The translations under genes were made by a program, and so were the position numbers. Shown here in pieces: positions 44,693 through 55,764 of a DNA stretch of 64,000 nucleotides. The stretch's first letter is position 1; each line of letters begins with the position of its first letter. Below the pieces are notes generated by a model. That model was not told the origin of the DNA. It worked only from the letters and a program-made list of their open reading frames with translations, and made no database searches. Origin of the DNA: Epiperipatus broadwayi (Eukaryota > Onychophora > Udeonychophora > Euonychophora > Peripatidae); the NCBI GenBank assembly GCA_028023455.1, contig JAQFVV010000072.1, positions 5,822,794-5,886,793 on the forward strand, given 5' to 3'.

Positions 44693-45960
44693 TATTGTTC
44701 ACATTAAAGATATTAAACTTATTTACTTAAATCATCTAATTTTGTAAATTATTATGCCACATGAAACCTTAAAGTAACATTTTTTATGCATCTTCTATAA
44801 ATAAATGCATTTAAATAATATATTATCTTTTTCTTCATAGACAATCAATAGTAGATATTAGAAAAAATTTAACAATGGTATATGCTTCAATCCAAATATC
44901 AAGCTTCTCACTCTCATGAGAGGTTGTTTTCATAGATGTTTTAATGCTCATTTGAGTGCAGCTTATGTTTTGACTTCTTTGATAAAACCTAGTTTATACT
45001 TTGTTAATCTTACCTTGTCTTCAAATAATGGATTAGCTCAGGTTTCATCTTATTTTGATTGTGTTGATCATTTATTATTATGGACCAATGAATATACAAA
45101 TAGATAACATATGTCCAATGACAAGAACAAGCCAAAAGGCAATGATGCTCAATGAATCTGATTGATTCTATTATAGATGGGGATGTCAACATAAATAATT
45201 AATCCATTTGGGGTAGAGTAAGACAACAACTACCAAATCTGAACTTCAGTATACATGTTGTACACTATATGGTTGAGGAATAAGGCAAGTTCACATTAGA
45301 ACTGGACACTGCTGGATATAACTAGATACAAAGCAAGTTGTCCAGAATAACTAGAAGTGACATTGTACCTACTCATAGGCAAACTATCACAGTACATCTG
45401 GTAATGGTCAGTAAGCTTAAGGCTACCTGAAATCCTTTAAAGAAATAGTTGCATGACAACTATACTCTATACCAAGCCAACAGTATCGGGTGAAGGTATA
45501 ACATTGTATATATTGTAAATACACATTTTTATATTTAATAAATAAATATTTATTGTATTTCATGAGATTTTGTTTATTATAACTACACATTAAAAACAAC
45601 ATATTTGATCTATTTTGGACATCTACCTACATAAATCATAAATCATTTATATAAAAGGAATCTTTACAGAAAATATAGCTGTATTCTTTTATATATATTG
45701 AAGTACAATGTTTATTATTAATAATAAAAATTTTATCAAATGCTACTTTCAGATATTATTTTGAAAATGGTTAGTCACATGTACTAGTGAGATAATGTTT
45801 AAATCAAAACCAAAAATTAGAGACGAAGAAATACATAAACAAAATAGAAAAAGATATGTGATACAATAAATATTATTAAAAAGTAGAAAATAATCGTTAT
45901 TGGTATGTAATAGATCTATAAATAGAAAACAAATAATGAAATTAAAATCTAAAATAATAA
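44693..45960. other. Stretch without recognised gene
   Basis: An open frame at 44916-45107 (63 codons) is not recognised. The segment 45200-45500 is less AT-rich and has no partner or motif I could identify. Confidence 0.35.
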
Positions 45961-45964
45961 AATA

Positions 45965-46450
45965 AGGGGAGTATTAATGTTTTTTATTAGTCAATCATTA
46001 GACTAGAGATTATCTATTTAATGAATAATATTTTTGTTGTATAATTTTCACTATACCACTATCATACAAGATAGGAACTGGTTTCTTTCCACTTTTAATA
46101 TCTTGTGGAGGGTAATCACAAGCATATGACCGCCCAAGATACACATTTCATGCTGAACCAGCACTCATCAGTTGGCCCAAATCACAATGTCTAACACATA
46201 TCTTTTATCAATGTTCAGTATATATATGTCAATGGAGATGAAAGCCGGTTTGATAAATATTTAAATATACTTATTAATAGTTGTTTATTTCAATCTTGTT
46301 TGATTGATTATTTATTGATATATAGGTAGACAATTATTACAATTAACTGGTGAGTGCCAATCTTACTGATCTCACAACTTTGACACAAATCACTTGATGA
46401 AAATACATTAATAATTTTTATTACTCATTTGTTAGACTAGGGATTATTCA
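45965..46450. mobile_element. Repeat shared with 26.04-26.52 kb
   Basis: It contains the same ordered blocks: TTCCACTTTTAATATCTTGT, GAACCAGCACTCATCAGTTG and, after a TA run and spacer, ACAACTTTGACACAAATCAC followed by TTAATAATTTTTATTACTCA. An inverted AATCATTAGACTAGAGATTA / ATTTGTTAGACTAGGGATTA-type pair frames the unit. No open frame. Confidence 0.6.
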
Positions 46451-46499
46451 TTAAGGAGGAAAAATATTTGTGAGGAGTTGGATAAAAAGATTATAAAAA

Positions 46500-47160
46500 T
46501 GTACCTATGTTTAAATACTTATGTGTGAGTGCTGTGTCCCCAGTTATGACCAGGCAATCAGCAAACAAATATACAATAAACAATAATAGCGAAAAGTTCT
46601 TGCTACACACATAACACAACACATATATATATATAGTTCACTTTGGGTCACTTCCCACAACAAGTTGTTATACACACAATACAATATATACATAATTCAG
46701 TTTGATTCACTTTCCCTGACGCCCTTCAAGACTGGCTGCATTCAAGATGGTTTGTTTTCCTCTGGCCTTGGTTTCAGAAGCACCTTGGCCCAATTCTGTT
46801 CAGCTGCACACGAACACATTGGCTTCAACGTAGAGCATTGCAACCACCACTTTAAGCTTCTTTCAGCTTCCACTTGCTAAACTCACTGGAAATGAACCCT
46901 TGGCTGTTTTCTAAACAGTTTCTTCGGGCCTCGCTTCCTCAAACTTTTTGGGCCTGTTCAGCTGCTGTTTGTGAACACATTTTCACTGAAGAGCGCTGCA
47001 CACTTACTTAATCTACCGGTATCACTTAAAGCTCTCTGTAACCGTACACTTAAATCTCTCTGGAAATAGAAGAACGCACATTGTTGCTTAAACTATTTAT
47101 AGCCCCCTCAGTTGGCCTCCTCATTCTTGATATTATAAGTCTTTAATTCTTCTTTGCGTT
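46500..47160 (-). mobile_element. Candidate LTR-like island with minus-strand TATA box
   Basis: On the minus strand a TATA box (GGCTATAAATAG, 47094-47104) precedes about 550 bp of notably GC-richer sequence. A donor-like AAGTAAGTGTG lies at 47007. Near the far end, TGGTCATAACTGGGGACACA could hold an LTR end and PBS-like TGGGGACA, but this is weak. The short plus-strand open frame at 46665-46880 is not protein-like. No partner copy was found. It could be a solo LTR or a host promoter region. Confidence 0.3.
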
Positions 47161-47810
47161 TTTAATTACGCATACAATTAATTAATATGACATCAAGAAA
47201 TATTTCTAATTAGCAAATATTTCTTTGTATTTATCGAACGCAATGTTCTTATCGCAAATACGTAAATTTACCAGTTAGCGATCTAATATGTATTTTTCTA
47301 TTTTCTACTTTTTCTGGAGTATGTGTGTGCAAGATTTTATCTATTTTGATGGTAATTACATAAATGTAAATTTTCGCTACTTCTAATTTGATTATTGATC
47401 AAATGTAATGAGAAACTTTGCATATGAATAAAATATTTAAATGACCTAATTTTACTTAAAAATTTCCATCTGCTGTTTTCTTAAACCTTATACTGTATAT
47501 ATAGTTTTACCATGGCAATAATTACACCATTTTTAAAATACTGAAAATATTTAATATGTTATTTTGCAATTTCGTATAAGTAAATGTATATTAAGTAACT
47601 TTTATTGATTTTCGAATCTATTTTAAAAACTGTAAAAGTTTTAGCTAAATTGTTTAAAAGATAAAGTAATGAAATGTTTATCTGTTTTGAGGATTATTAA
47701 TTATTCTTAAAATGAATATTCAATGGTTATAAATACATTGTTTAATGAAAAACAATTTGTAGGTTGTCTGTCTGTTTCTGTTCTATTTAAAATAAATGAT
47801 TCGGATCAGC
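47161..47810. other. AT-rich stretch, nothing recognised
   Basis: No supported feature. Confidence 0.4.
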
Positions 47811-47814
47811 CATT

Positions 47815-48140
47815 TTGAATAAACAAAGGCAAAACTCCCCATGCAGTAGTGCCACCCTGTGCCAAACAGAGTAATCAATGGATGCCAGAAGGCTTGTGCA
47901 TAAAATCCCTATCTAGTGCCTACTCATTGGAGGCTTGTGCATAAAATCCCTATCTAGTGCCTACTCATCCAATGAGTAGGCACTAGATAGGGATTTTATG
48001 CACAAGCCTTCTGGTATCCATTGATTACTCTATTTGGCACAGGGTGGCACTACTGCATGGGGAGTTTTGCCTTTGTTTACAATAAATTATGTGCTAGTAT
48101 AGAGATGGTGATCATGTGATGTTTGATGGTTTAACACCAA
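47815..48140. mobile_element. Foldback family A, near-perfect palindrome
   Basis: AAACAAAGGCAAAACTCCCC at 47821 is matched by its inverted copy ending at 48079, and pairing is nearly complete to the centre near 47970. The left arm carries an extra direct copy of about 45 bp (GGCTTGTGCATAAAATCCCT through CCTACTCAT). The interior single-copy centre of the long version (33.2 kb) is gone. The right flank GATGGTGATCATGTGATGTT is the family flank. Arm identity is the highest seen in this family, so either recent formation or gene-conversion-like homogenisation. Confidence 0.85.
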
Positions 48141-48515
48141 TCCTGCCATTTTGAATATTTGGTTACATGATGTCTTTTTCTAATTTTCTAATCAGAGTTG
48201 TTTTATGTTGCTTCGATGAAGATTAGAGATTAGTCAAAACTAAAAGCAAGTAAAAAAATAATAAAAACATTACATTTAAGCACATAAAAATTGGAATTTT
48301 TAAGATATTGAATTGAGTATATTTGAATAATGGCTGATTTCCATCTGGTGATGGTGAGAATATCCGTTGCCAAATTTTGGTACTCCAATATCGCATGATC
48401 TGTGGAGAAGGTGATCCTGTGATAAATAAACTTGTTGAATTTAATTTTTACTTATTTCTATTCAACATAAAAATTAACAGTAATAAAACATTTATAAAAA
48501 AAAAAAAAACAAATG
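48141..48515. other. AT-rich stretch, nothing recognised
   Basis: No supported feature. Confidence 0.4.
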
Positions 48516-48519
48516 CTAT

Positions 48520-48640
48520 TGGATTTATTGCTTGGAAGTTCGTAAGAAGTTTGAACATGAGAATCAATTCTGCCCCCCCCCCCATGATCCCAAGTCAGAT
48601 GCTCTACAACTGTGCCAAATCACGGCAAGATACATATTTG
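48520..48640 (-). mobile_element. tRNA-derived SINE, family SINE-1
   Basis: On the minus strand: head GGCACAGTTGTAGAGCATCT, a G run (10 bases) replacing the anticodon-arm 3' side, B-box-like AGAATTGATTCTCATG, then the tail TCAAACTTCTTACGAACTTC and CAAGCAATAAATCC. The plus-strand open frame over it (48377-48676) is a shadow. Confidence 0.7.
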
Positions 48641-49295
48641 CAAATTGCCACAAATAGAATGTACAAAATTTTATGATGTAAAAGTAACATTTTGAATATA
48701 TTTATGGAAATATAAAATCTTCCAAATCTTGTAAGAAAAAATTAGTAAGCAAAGTGAAAAAAAAGAATGGATTTATAAGCCAAGAACTAAATTGCTAAAA
48801 TAATCAATAATTCAAGTTGCTAAGAATTTTGGTTGACTGCTGATTGGCAAACTCTTAACTTCATAAAGCAATTAAAATATTTCTGAAAATCAGTAAGATT
48901 ATATTTGGAAAATAATATAAGTACAGTAATAAAAAATATTATGTGAATTCCAGCTTACATAATCTTTTAGAAAATTCTCTCAACATTCTAGTCTATTGTA
49001 AGCTTAAAGTAATCTAAAAATATAAGTCTAATGCTTATTAAATCTATATTCAGTATTATTATGTTACCTTGATAGCAAAAAAAAAGATCCAAAGATATCT
49101 ATCAAATACAACTGAGAGATATGAGAATGAAATAGTAATAAATTACTTCGTTGGGAGCCAAAACTGATAAGTAAGCAATTTGTAGTCACCTAGAACAAAG
49201 CCAATTGATTATCCAGTATTCATGAAATAAATTAAATATGGATGGTATAGAAAACAGTCTAAAAATCTTCAGTAATCTTTATGAAATTCACAAGA
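48641..49295. other. AT-rich stretch, possibly the decayed upstream part of the Gypsy fragment
   Basis: No clear coding signal. It lies where RT/RNase H would be expected for the integrase fragment that follows, but I could not identify those motifs. Confidence 0.3.
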
Positions 49296-49299
49296 AAAG

Positions 49300-50330
49300 T
49301 TGTCACTAAAATTAAGAGTTGCATTACAACTGATCATAAAGTATTAATACCATTTTAAGAGATTCTTTGAAGTATTAAAGTTGTTATGTCATGAACACCC
49401 TAGTGTGGAGGGATGAAAGAACTGGCTTGCAAGTACATGTGATGGCCTGGAATTATCTTGGATATTGAAACCTACATAAAAACATGCAAAGTATGTCAAT
49501 CGGCCATAAATGTGTCAACAAAAAAATTTAGCCACTGGCTAAAAGGTGAGAAACACTGGAAGCATGTACACATTGATTACATAGATCCAAAGTACTCATA
49601 TTTTTAGGATCAATTGGTGCTGTCTGTAAATAGATCAGATATAAAACTTCAAAGAATACAAGATCGATGAAAATAATCAGACTTTTAAAAAAATATTCAC
49701 ACATAATATGGATTATACAAAATGCTGACATCCACTAACGATACTGGATGTAGTTCAATTGAATTTCAAGGACCTTTTAGCTGAATGAGAGAATTAATCA
49801 TGTTCAAATGACAACAGATATTAATTAAATATAATATTAACATGATACATGAGATTAGCACATAACTTCATCTACAATTATAAACAAATCATCCACAAAA
49901 ATATTGATGGAATAAAAGCTGATTGATAAGAATTCTAAATTTGTGGCAGGATATTCCTATTCAATTTGAGAAGAAGTCTGAATAGACTATAGTCTACAGA
50001 AGAGATGGTCAGAGAGATTATTTTAAACCAAATAGTGAACCTTCAAACTGTTCCTGGATTGCACACTGATCAATGTAAATCATTTCTGATTGAAATTGGA
50101 TTAGTGTTGGAGATGATATAATCTTGATCACAATTGATTGAAAATAATAAAAATTTCCCAAACATCAAAACAAGAGGATGTTCCTGAAGAAAATATAAAA
50201 ACTGAACTGTTAGATAATGAACAACAAGGTATAGTAAGTACATTAATAAGAAAAAGAAGTCACAGATGACTCCTAGAGTATTTGGAGAATTGTTAGTGAA
50301 AATCAGGCAAAATATTGCATTTTTTTCTGG
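49300..50330 (+). pseudogene. Ty3/Gypsy-like integrase remnant (plus strand)
   Basis: Translation with frame changes gives, in order, a VLIPF-like segment near 49350, the zinc-binding HEHPSVE near 49392 (the H-H half of HHCC), DIETYIKTCKVCQSA near 49465-49510 (the CxxC half), HWLKGEKHWKHVHIDYIDPK near 49535-49590 (start of the catalytic core with its first Asp), and SSIEFQG near 49755 after a degraded SDNG-like segment. A distal segment near 50180-50270 (VPEENIKTEL, STLIRKRSH) resembles the C-terminal linker of Gypsy pol. Many stops. No LTR could be assigned. Confidence 0.7.
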
Positions 50331-51660
50331 AGTGATATGGTATGGCGCTACATGTGTTAAATAATATCTACATTAATAAATAAAGGATGTGAAGTGTCTT
50401 TCATTAAAAATAAGTATAAACTTAGCATATTAATTGACGTATATTTTATTAACCATATTAGTGTTTAGGTCTTATATTTAATTTTATTCTATTCAGAAAA
50501 TTAAAGATAATTATAAATTTAAAAATATGCATTTATTTTTCTAATTAATATTTTCATAAATTAATTATCAAATTAAAAAAAACAAAAACAAATTAATTAG
50601 TAAAATGAGTATATTAATTGAAAAACATTCTCAAGATATTTATATTACTTTAGAGAACTATATTCTATAAAAGAATAATTTAAAAACTAATGGAAATAAA
50701 GTCATTGAGACCAGTGAAGCAGCTACTTGGAAAGAGGCGTGGGACTGGTTCTAATAATTGCCCAAGTATGAGGCACCAAGTTTTGGGGAGGATTGTAAAC
50801 AGATCTATTTGCTCATATCAAAATTTTAGTTCATCTTAGAGCTATTTAGTGAAGACAAATGCGAGACAGTTAATAACTTATACTATACTATGCCTTACTT
50901 GTGTGTATATATATATATATAGCTATTTTACTGTAGTAAAACTAATAAGTAAAATTATAGGTACTCAGCTTTACCTTATTATATATATAGTTAATACATT
51001 GATTTGAAGTAAAAAATACATTTTAATTTACGTTGCTTCTGGATTTATTTTATTTTTGACGTACATTGCCTGAGGTTTATAACTATGCTTGTCGGGAGCT
51101 CGGACTAAACACAGCAACTATATATATATGCCCACAGTTTATTTTAAGATCTCTTAAAAGATCATAAGGCTATTTTACAAATGCGTCAGTTTACAGATAG
51201 TCTTCAGGATTGATTCTTCTAAAATAAGATTTAATTGAACAAAATGCCTGATGAGATTTGCTTCATCTTTTTTTTTAAAATCTATTTAAAAAATTCTCTT
51301 CGAGTGTAATTTTGTTACATATTTAATTAGATGAATCTAAGAATTGCTATTTGAAAAAATAAAAATATTGTTATATTGATTATCTTTCGCATATAAAGAA
51401 AGAACACGTTTTAACTTTTTTTCTGGCATTTCTATAAATTTACATTTTTTGAAAAAAAAAAAAAGTTATATAGCTTAGTGTTTGTTATTGTGGGCTACAC
51501 AGAACGTAGCATTTTAGGGTCATTCCACATTTAAATGTACAGTGTTTTAAGGGTGATAAAATTACAGTTCCTATTACTTTGTTTCATACTGATATATGTA
51601 TTACGTGAATAAAAAATAAATCCCTAACAATTTGTGTGAGTTAATTTTGGATTATAGGTT
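50331..51660. other. AT-rich stretch, nothing recognised
   Basis: Segments at 50700-50880 and 51050-51135 are less AT-rich but unmatched. A TA run is at 50906-50925. Confidence 0.4.
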
Positions 51661-51663
51661 ACA

Positions 51664-51720
51664 TAAGAGGCAAAACTCTTCAAACAGTAGCGCCATAAAG
51701 AATGGTGACGTGTGATTATA
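51664..51720 (+). mobile_element. Foldback family A, terminal fragment
   Basis: AGAGGCAAAACTCTTCAAAC, AGTAGCGCCATAAA, directly joined to GAATGGTGACGTGTGATTAT, the family flank. Both arms and the centre are gone, leaving only the terminus and flank. Confidence 0.6.
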
Positions 51721-52100
51721 TGAATTCCTTTCTAGCATAAAATTCTGTTGACATACGGATGTCGTCGCTGTTTAATTATTTAGCCGAGAATAGTAGATCT
51801 CTTTGCGGATATTCGTTAATCAGTAAATTTGTGTGGCCTAAATTATTATTGTATATAGTAGTTATCATCATGTGATTTCTTATACCAGTTAGCGGTGTTG
51901 ACCGTTATTACTCCTTTGAATTATGATTTTCATCACTGACTAAGAGATACTTTTGGGAAAAATAAAATGTTAGAATTTATGGCCTGATAGTATAATTACT
52001 TCCTTATTTACTAAAGCAATAAATGATTGCGTACATAATTAACAAAACCTATCGTCATATGAGATGAAATAAAATTTTTTATGTTTATCTGTAATTAATT
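51721..52100. other. AT-rich stretch, nothing recognised
   Basis: No supported feature. Confidence 0.4.
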
Positions 52101-52103
52101 GCA

Positions 52104-52205
52104 AAGAAATCAAGTCATATATCACATGACCTAATTTAAGAAGCTAGAAACCGGTCTGAGATTAGGAATATTCTGAAAAGCTTATTAAGAGCTATTGGCA
52201 TGCTC
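52104..52205 (+). mobile_element. Foldback family B, internally deleted copy
   Basis: The left flank AAGTCATATATCACATGACC, TAATTTAAGAAGC is followed at once by the right-arm end AGAAACCGGTCTGAGATTAG and AAGCTTATTAAGAGCTATTGG. Against the copy at 5.66-6.15 kb, about 350 bp between the flank and the last 75 bp is missing. Confidence 0.7.
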
Positions 52206-52284
52206 ATTAGATAACTTCTGTAATTAAGAATAAACCACTAAATTTCACTGATCACTGTTCTTTATGATTACCCAAGCTGTTTAC

Positions 52285-52578
52285 ACAGAGGCTTTAAACT
52301 CTCCAAATAGTAGTGCCATTTAGTGCAAGCCAGAGTGATCAATGGACGCAAGAAGGTTTGTGCACAATATTCCCATCTAGTACCTACTCACTAGTTTCTA
52401 GCCTGTGGGTTTCTCAGATCCAGTGCTTCTCACTGATGAAAGCCACAAGCTAGAAACTTGTCTGGGGATATTGGATAAGTAGGCACTAGATGGAGATTTT
52501 ATGGACAATCTTTCTTGCATCCATTGATTATTCTGGCTTGCACTAAGTGGCACTACTGTATGGAGAGTTTAGCCTCTG
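52285..52578. mobile_element. Foldback family A, hairpin copy
   Basis: Left: CTCTCCAAATAGTAGTGCCA, AAGCCAGAGTGATCAATGGA, CTAGTACCTACTCACTAGTT. Right (52438-52570): AAGCTAGAAACTTGTCTGGG, AGTAGGCACTAGATGGAGAT, ATCCATTGATTATTCTGGCT, GGCACTACTGTATGGAGAGT. The centre is reduced to about 40 bp. It ends directly at the 3' LTR of the Gypsy element. Confidence 0.8.
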
Positions 52579-52579
52579 T

Positions 52580-53200
52580 GTAATTAAAAATAACACAAAA
52601 CTAAAAAAAAAAAAACTATGAAGATATTATTATACTAATAAATATATGCAAATACAGCCATAATATTTTATATACACAATATCTGCGAATGTTTATATAA
52701 AATACTTAGCCTCTACTATAATTGATGGAATTGTACAAGTTAGCTATAGCATACAGCTAAGGTTTGAAAAAATATAGAGAATCTCTTCGTAACTATACCA
52801 GTTTCAGCCTATGGCTGGCTTGCTTTGTATGCAGGTATAACGTTAATGTGGTTAGCACTTTCCAGTTCCATAGTTAAGCTGGCCTAATGGCTTATACAAT
52901 ATTGAGAAGAACATGCACATACTGCCATCCAACTCTGATATTTCTTCTGTCTTGCATTGTCTCATTTCCTTCTCAAATAGACATCTATCTATGGAATAAT
53001 CTTGAATCTTACTGACAATTTTTGAATTCACTATTCTAGCCTTCCTATTGGCCTAGTTATGTCATTAACTGTTTATTTCCTTTTATTGATATTTCTTTGA
53101 TATAAATCTTATCATAACTTGAATTTGATCTAGGTAATGTTATAGTAAAGATAAGTTGATTATTTGAAGGAAACTTCTGAGTTATGATGAATTCACTTCA
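52580..53200 (-). repeat. Gypsy 3' LTR (minus-strand element)
   Basis: Aligned with the right-hand copy through AAAAATAACACAAAA, ATAGCATACAGCTAAG, TCCAGTTCCATAGTTAAG, CTGACAATTTTTGAATTCAC, TTGGCCTAGTTATGTCATTA and AACTTGAATTTGATCTAGGT. It starts, on the minus strand, at TGAATTCATC just after the polypurine tract. The other border is placed at about 52580. Confidence 0.7.
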
Positions 53201-53213
53201 CTCCCTCCCTATG
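53201..53213 (-). other. Polypurine tract of the Gypsy element
   Basis: Minus-strand AGGGAGGGAG directly upstream of the 3' LTR. Such a tract primes plus-strand DNA synthesis in LTR retroelements. It is the only strong purine run in this region. Confidence 0.65.
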
Positions 53214-53299
53214 CAAATGTTAGCTTTGAAGCACATAGACTCTAAGATAACTTGGTGGGCATTTAAAACATCTTCTTGCTTCATCTTGTCTGGATTCTT

Positions 53300-54195
53300 C
53301 TTGGAGATATGATTTCTTCATTAGGTCTAGAAGATCTGAATTCTTCATATGCTCTGATGAACTCTTTTGTTATATGGTGTATGGTAGTCTATTGTTAGTT
53401 GATATTAATGTCTTTGTTGGTGTTGTTGTTCAACAGTTTGTACAACCACTATATGCAAGCCCTTTATGTCAATAATTCTTTCTGAGATTCATTTAATGGG
53501 TCCATTGAACATACAGCAGAGGATTTGAGTATCTATCTATCTGAATTTTATTTTGGTTTTTATGATAATTCTGATTAGGCCTCAGATCTAACAGATTTAT
53601 CATATGTCCTGTTAACTACTGTTCAGAATGGATTCTTCCTATAACTGTGCCAGGTGTACTAGTGTCTGTGCTAAGTGTATATTCCTAATACCCTCTAGTT
53701 TTTTAAAAAGTTCTTTTCATCTCTTGAATCAATTTCTCAGTTTAACCATTGCTTTAAGAGTGAAATGATGATCTGAACCCTGAACACTTGTACTATATTA
53801 TTGTCAGCACAAAATTGTTTGAATAGGTTTACTGCAAAGGGTGTGTTATTATCTGACACAATTGTTTCAGACAAACCATGAAGTGCAAATAATATCAGTG
53901 CTTTAATGAAGCTATGGTTTGAGATAAAGAAATTTCAACTACCTCCAGCCATTTGGAATGTGCATTTATAATTATTAACAATAGATGGACCCTCAATATC
54001 AGGTCACTAAATTATTTTATGCTTTTCTTGTATGTTTTGATTTGGTTTGCTTTACAACTCTAACATTGGTGGGTCATAGACTTGGTGTCAGTACTTAAAA
54101 TAAGTCACCAAATATAGGATCTAGCCAACATTTTCATTTCTCATATTTTTTGGGTGACCACTACACCACACTTTTAGTACTTGAGAATGGATACT
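53300..54195 (-). pseudogene. Gypsy integrase core and C-terminal remnant
   Basis: On the minus strand, CTFQMAGG-like residues near 53960 are followed by FALHGLSETIVSDNNTPFA (about 53848-53905) and LFKQFCADNNI. This matches the Gypsy integrase core motif in which SDNGTPF carries the second catalytic Asp; here the Gly is Asn. A degraded LLDLRPNQ-like segment near 53590 fits the later part of the domain. Numerous stops and frameshifts. Confidence 0.7.
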
Positions 54196-54199
54196 TGGA

Positions 54200-54535
54200 A
54201 GAATCACTACTAAACATCACATGATCATTTTTTATGCTTGTTCATGACTTATTAGATTGAAAATATTATTATGTTTTTAATTTTATTCTCATAGTTTTGT
54301 AGCTAAGTAGAGATAAAAGGTGACTGCTGGAGAGTTGCATTAGATCCTAAGATCTAGGTGCAGTGCTCTCAGATCCAAGGCTCTTCACTGATGAAGGCCA
54401 CAAGTCAGAAACTAGTCTGGGCATATTGGATGAGTAGGCACTAGGGATTTTATGCACAAGCCTTCCGGTATCCATTGATTATTCTGGATTGCACTGAATG
54501 GCATTACTGTATGAAGAGTTTTGCCTGTTTTAAGA
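54200..54535. mobile_element. Foldback family A copy nested in the Gypsy element
   Basis: It starts with the flank AACATCACATGATCATTTTT, then TTGTAGCTAAGTAGAGATAA and GCATTAGATCCTAAGATCTA (centre), and ends with the right arm: AAACTAGTCTGGGCATATTG, ATCCATTGATTATTCTGGAT, TGGCATTACTGTATGAAGAG. The left arm is missing. It separates the integrase core from the upstream HHCC-containing region, so it inserted after the Gypsy element. Confidence 0.8.
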
Positions 54536-55700
54536 ATCACTACTCTTGGTCTTCGGGCAACACAACCATTTTTTATTAAGATATCTAATGCATGAAGTAG
54601 GCCAGTAAACAGACCTTATTTTTTTATTTGGCCAACCTGAATAGATCCATTTAATTAATTTCTGAAATCCAGAGTCACAAGTGGGCCACTGAGCAGTGGA
54701 TTTTCTGTTTACTGTTGCATTTATATCTATACCTGTTATATTTGTAATCTGAATGTTTGATGTTATCTTTTGAGCCATTTGCAGGTAACCAACTTAAAGC
54801 ACTACATGAGGTATCCCTTTTCTCTCAATATATTCAAGTTTATAGTCATATCCTATTAAGAAGTGAACCACTTCAGCATGCATAGGAAAGCATTCTAGAG
54901 CATATTCTTGTTTGTTGCAGATATTCTTATTAGTTGTCTGTGATCTGTTTTTCTCATCTATAACAAAATTTTTGCATTTATTTTGCTGATTTACTAAGGC
55001 AATTTTTAATATTGTTAGCTGAGTATTTATTTGAGCCGGTTTTCTGATTAAGTTAGAGCCATGTGATGGATAGGTGAGTATTTGAATCATTAACAGCTTG
55101 ATCCTAAGATTGCATCTCTCATTCCACAATGAAAAGATCTTTCAGAGCTTCATTCAAGAAATCTTTAAAATCACTGATCAGTACTGGCTTCCTGAGTTTT
55201 ATGGCAAAATCTCTAGCCTTTTATTCTTTCCACTAAACATGAAAGTCGAAATTATACCTTGTTAAAGTTATTAGGAGCTTTGGACAAAAATAAACTGACC
55301 TAAGTGATATTGGTATATCTAAATCTATCCCAGATGGATGAGTAGGAGCTGACTAAGATTTTTAAGATTTCTACATTAAAGTATTACAAACTGATAACTT
55401 TAATTCTGATATTTTGATTTAGTTTGCCTTCATAAAAAAGTGAATTTGGTCCACATAAAATGGACAATTTTCGGGATAAACTAGATCAAACTCTTCCAAG
55501 CAACCAATTTTCACCACAATGATTTTTTTTTTTTGCTTTAAGAGAGAGAGAAAATTTTTTTTACTTTCCTTTACAGATAATGAGCAACCACAAACCTTTG
55601 ATTCTTTATTTATTGATGTGCTAATAATGCTAGCTATCAAGTTTTATTTCAATAAATGACAAAGATCTAAACAACCCATAAGGGCAAGATTCGGTTCTGA
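54530..55700 (-). pseudogene. Gypsy RNase H end and integrase N-terminal spacer remnant
   Basis: Minus-strand frames at 54794-55129 and 54530-54778 read through without long gaps. The first contains a DYKLEYIERKGIPHV segment, matching the YDYxIEYxxGKxxxHADALSR end of Gypsy RNase H (the following ADALSR is lost). The second contains LIKWIYSGWPNK followed by SVYWP and CIRYLNKKWLCC, matching the GWP...Y...LS...LL spacer before the integrase zinc finger. The frame at 55419-55640 is in the expected upstream place but not recognisable. Confidence 0.7.
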
Positions 55701-55764
55701 TTACAACAATCTGTTGTATTTATACTATAATAGGGCCAGTTTAACATTTAGGGCCTTTTAAAAA

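Noticed and set aside
54530-55129. Two adjacent minus-strand frames that could be a host gene
   Set aside because: The GWP spacer and YDYKLEY-type segments, in this order between LTRs, identify Gypsy pol.
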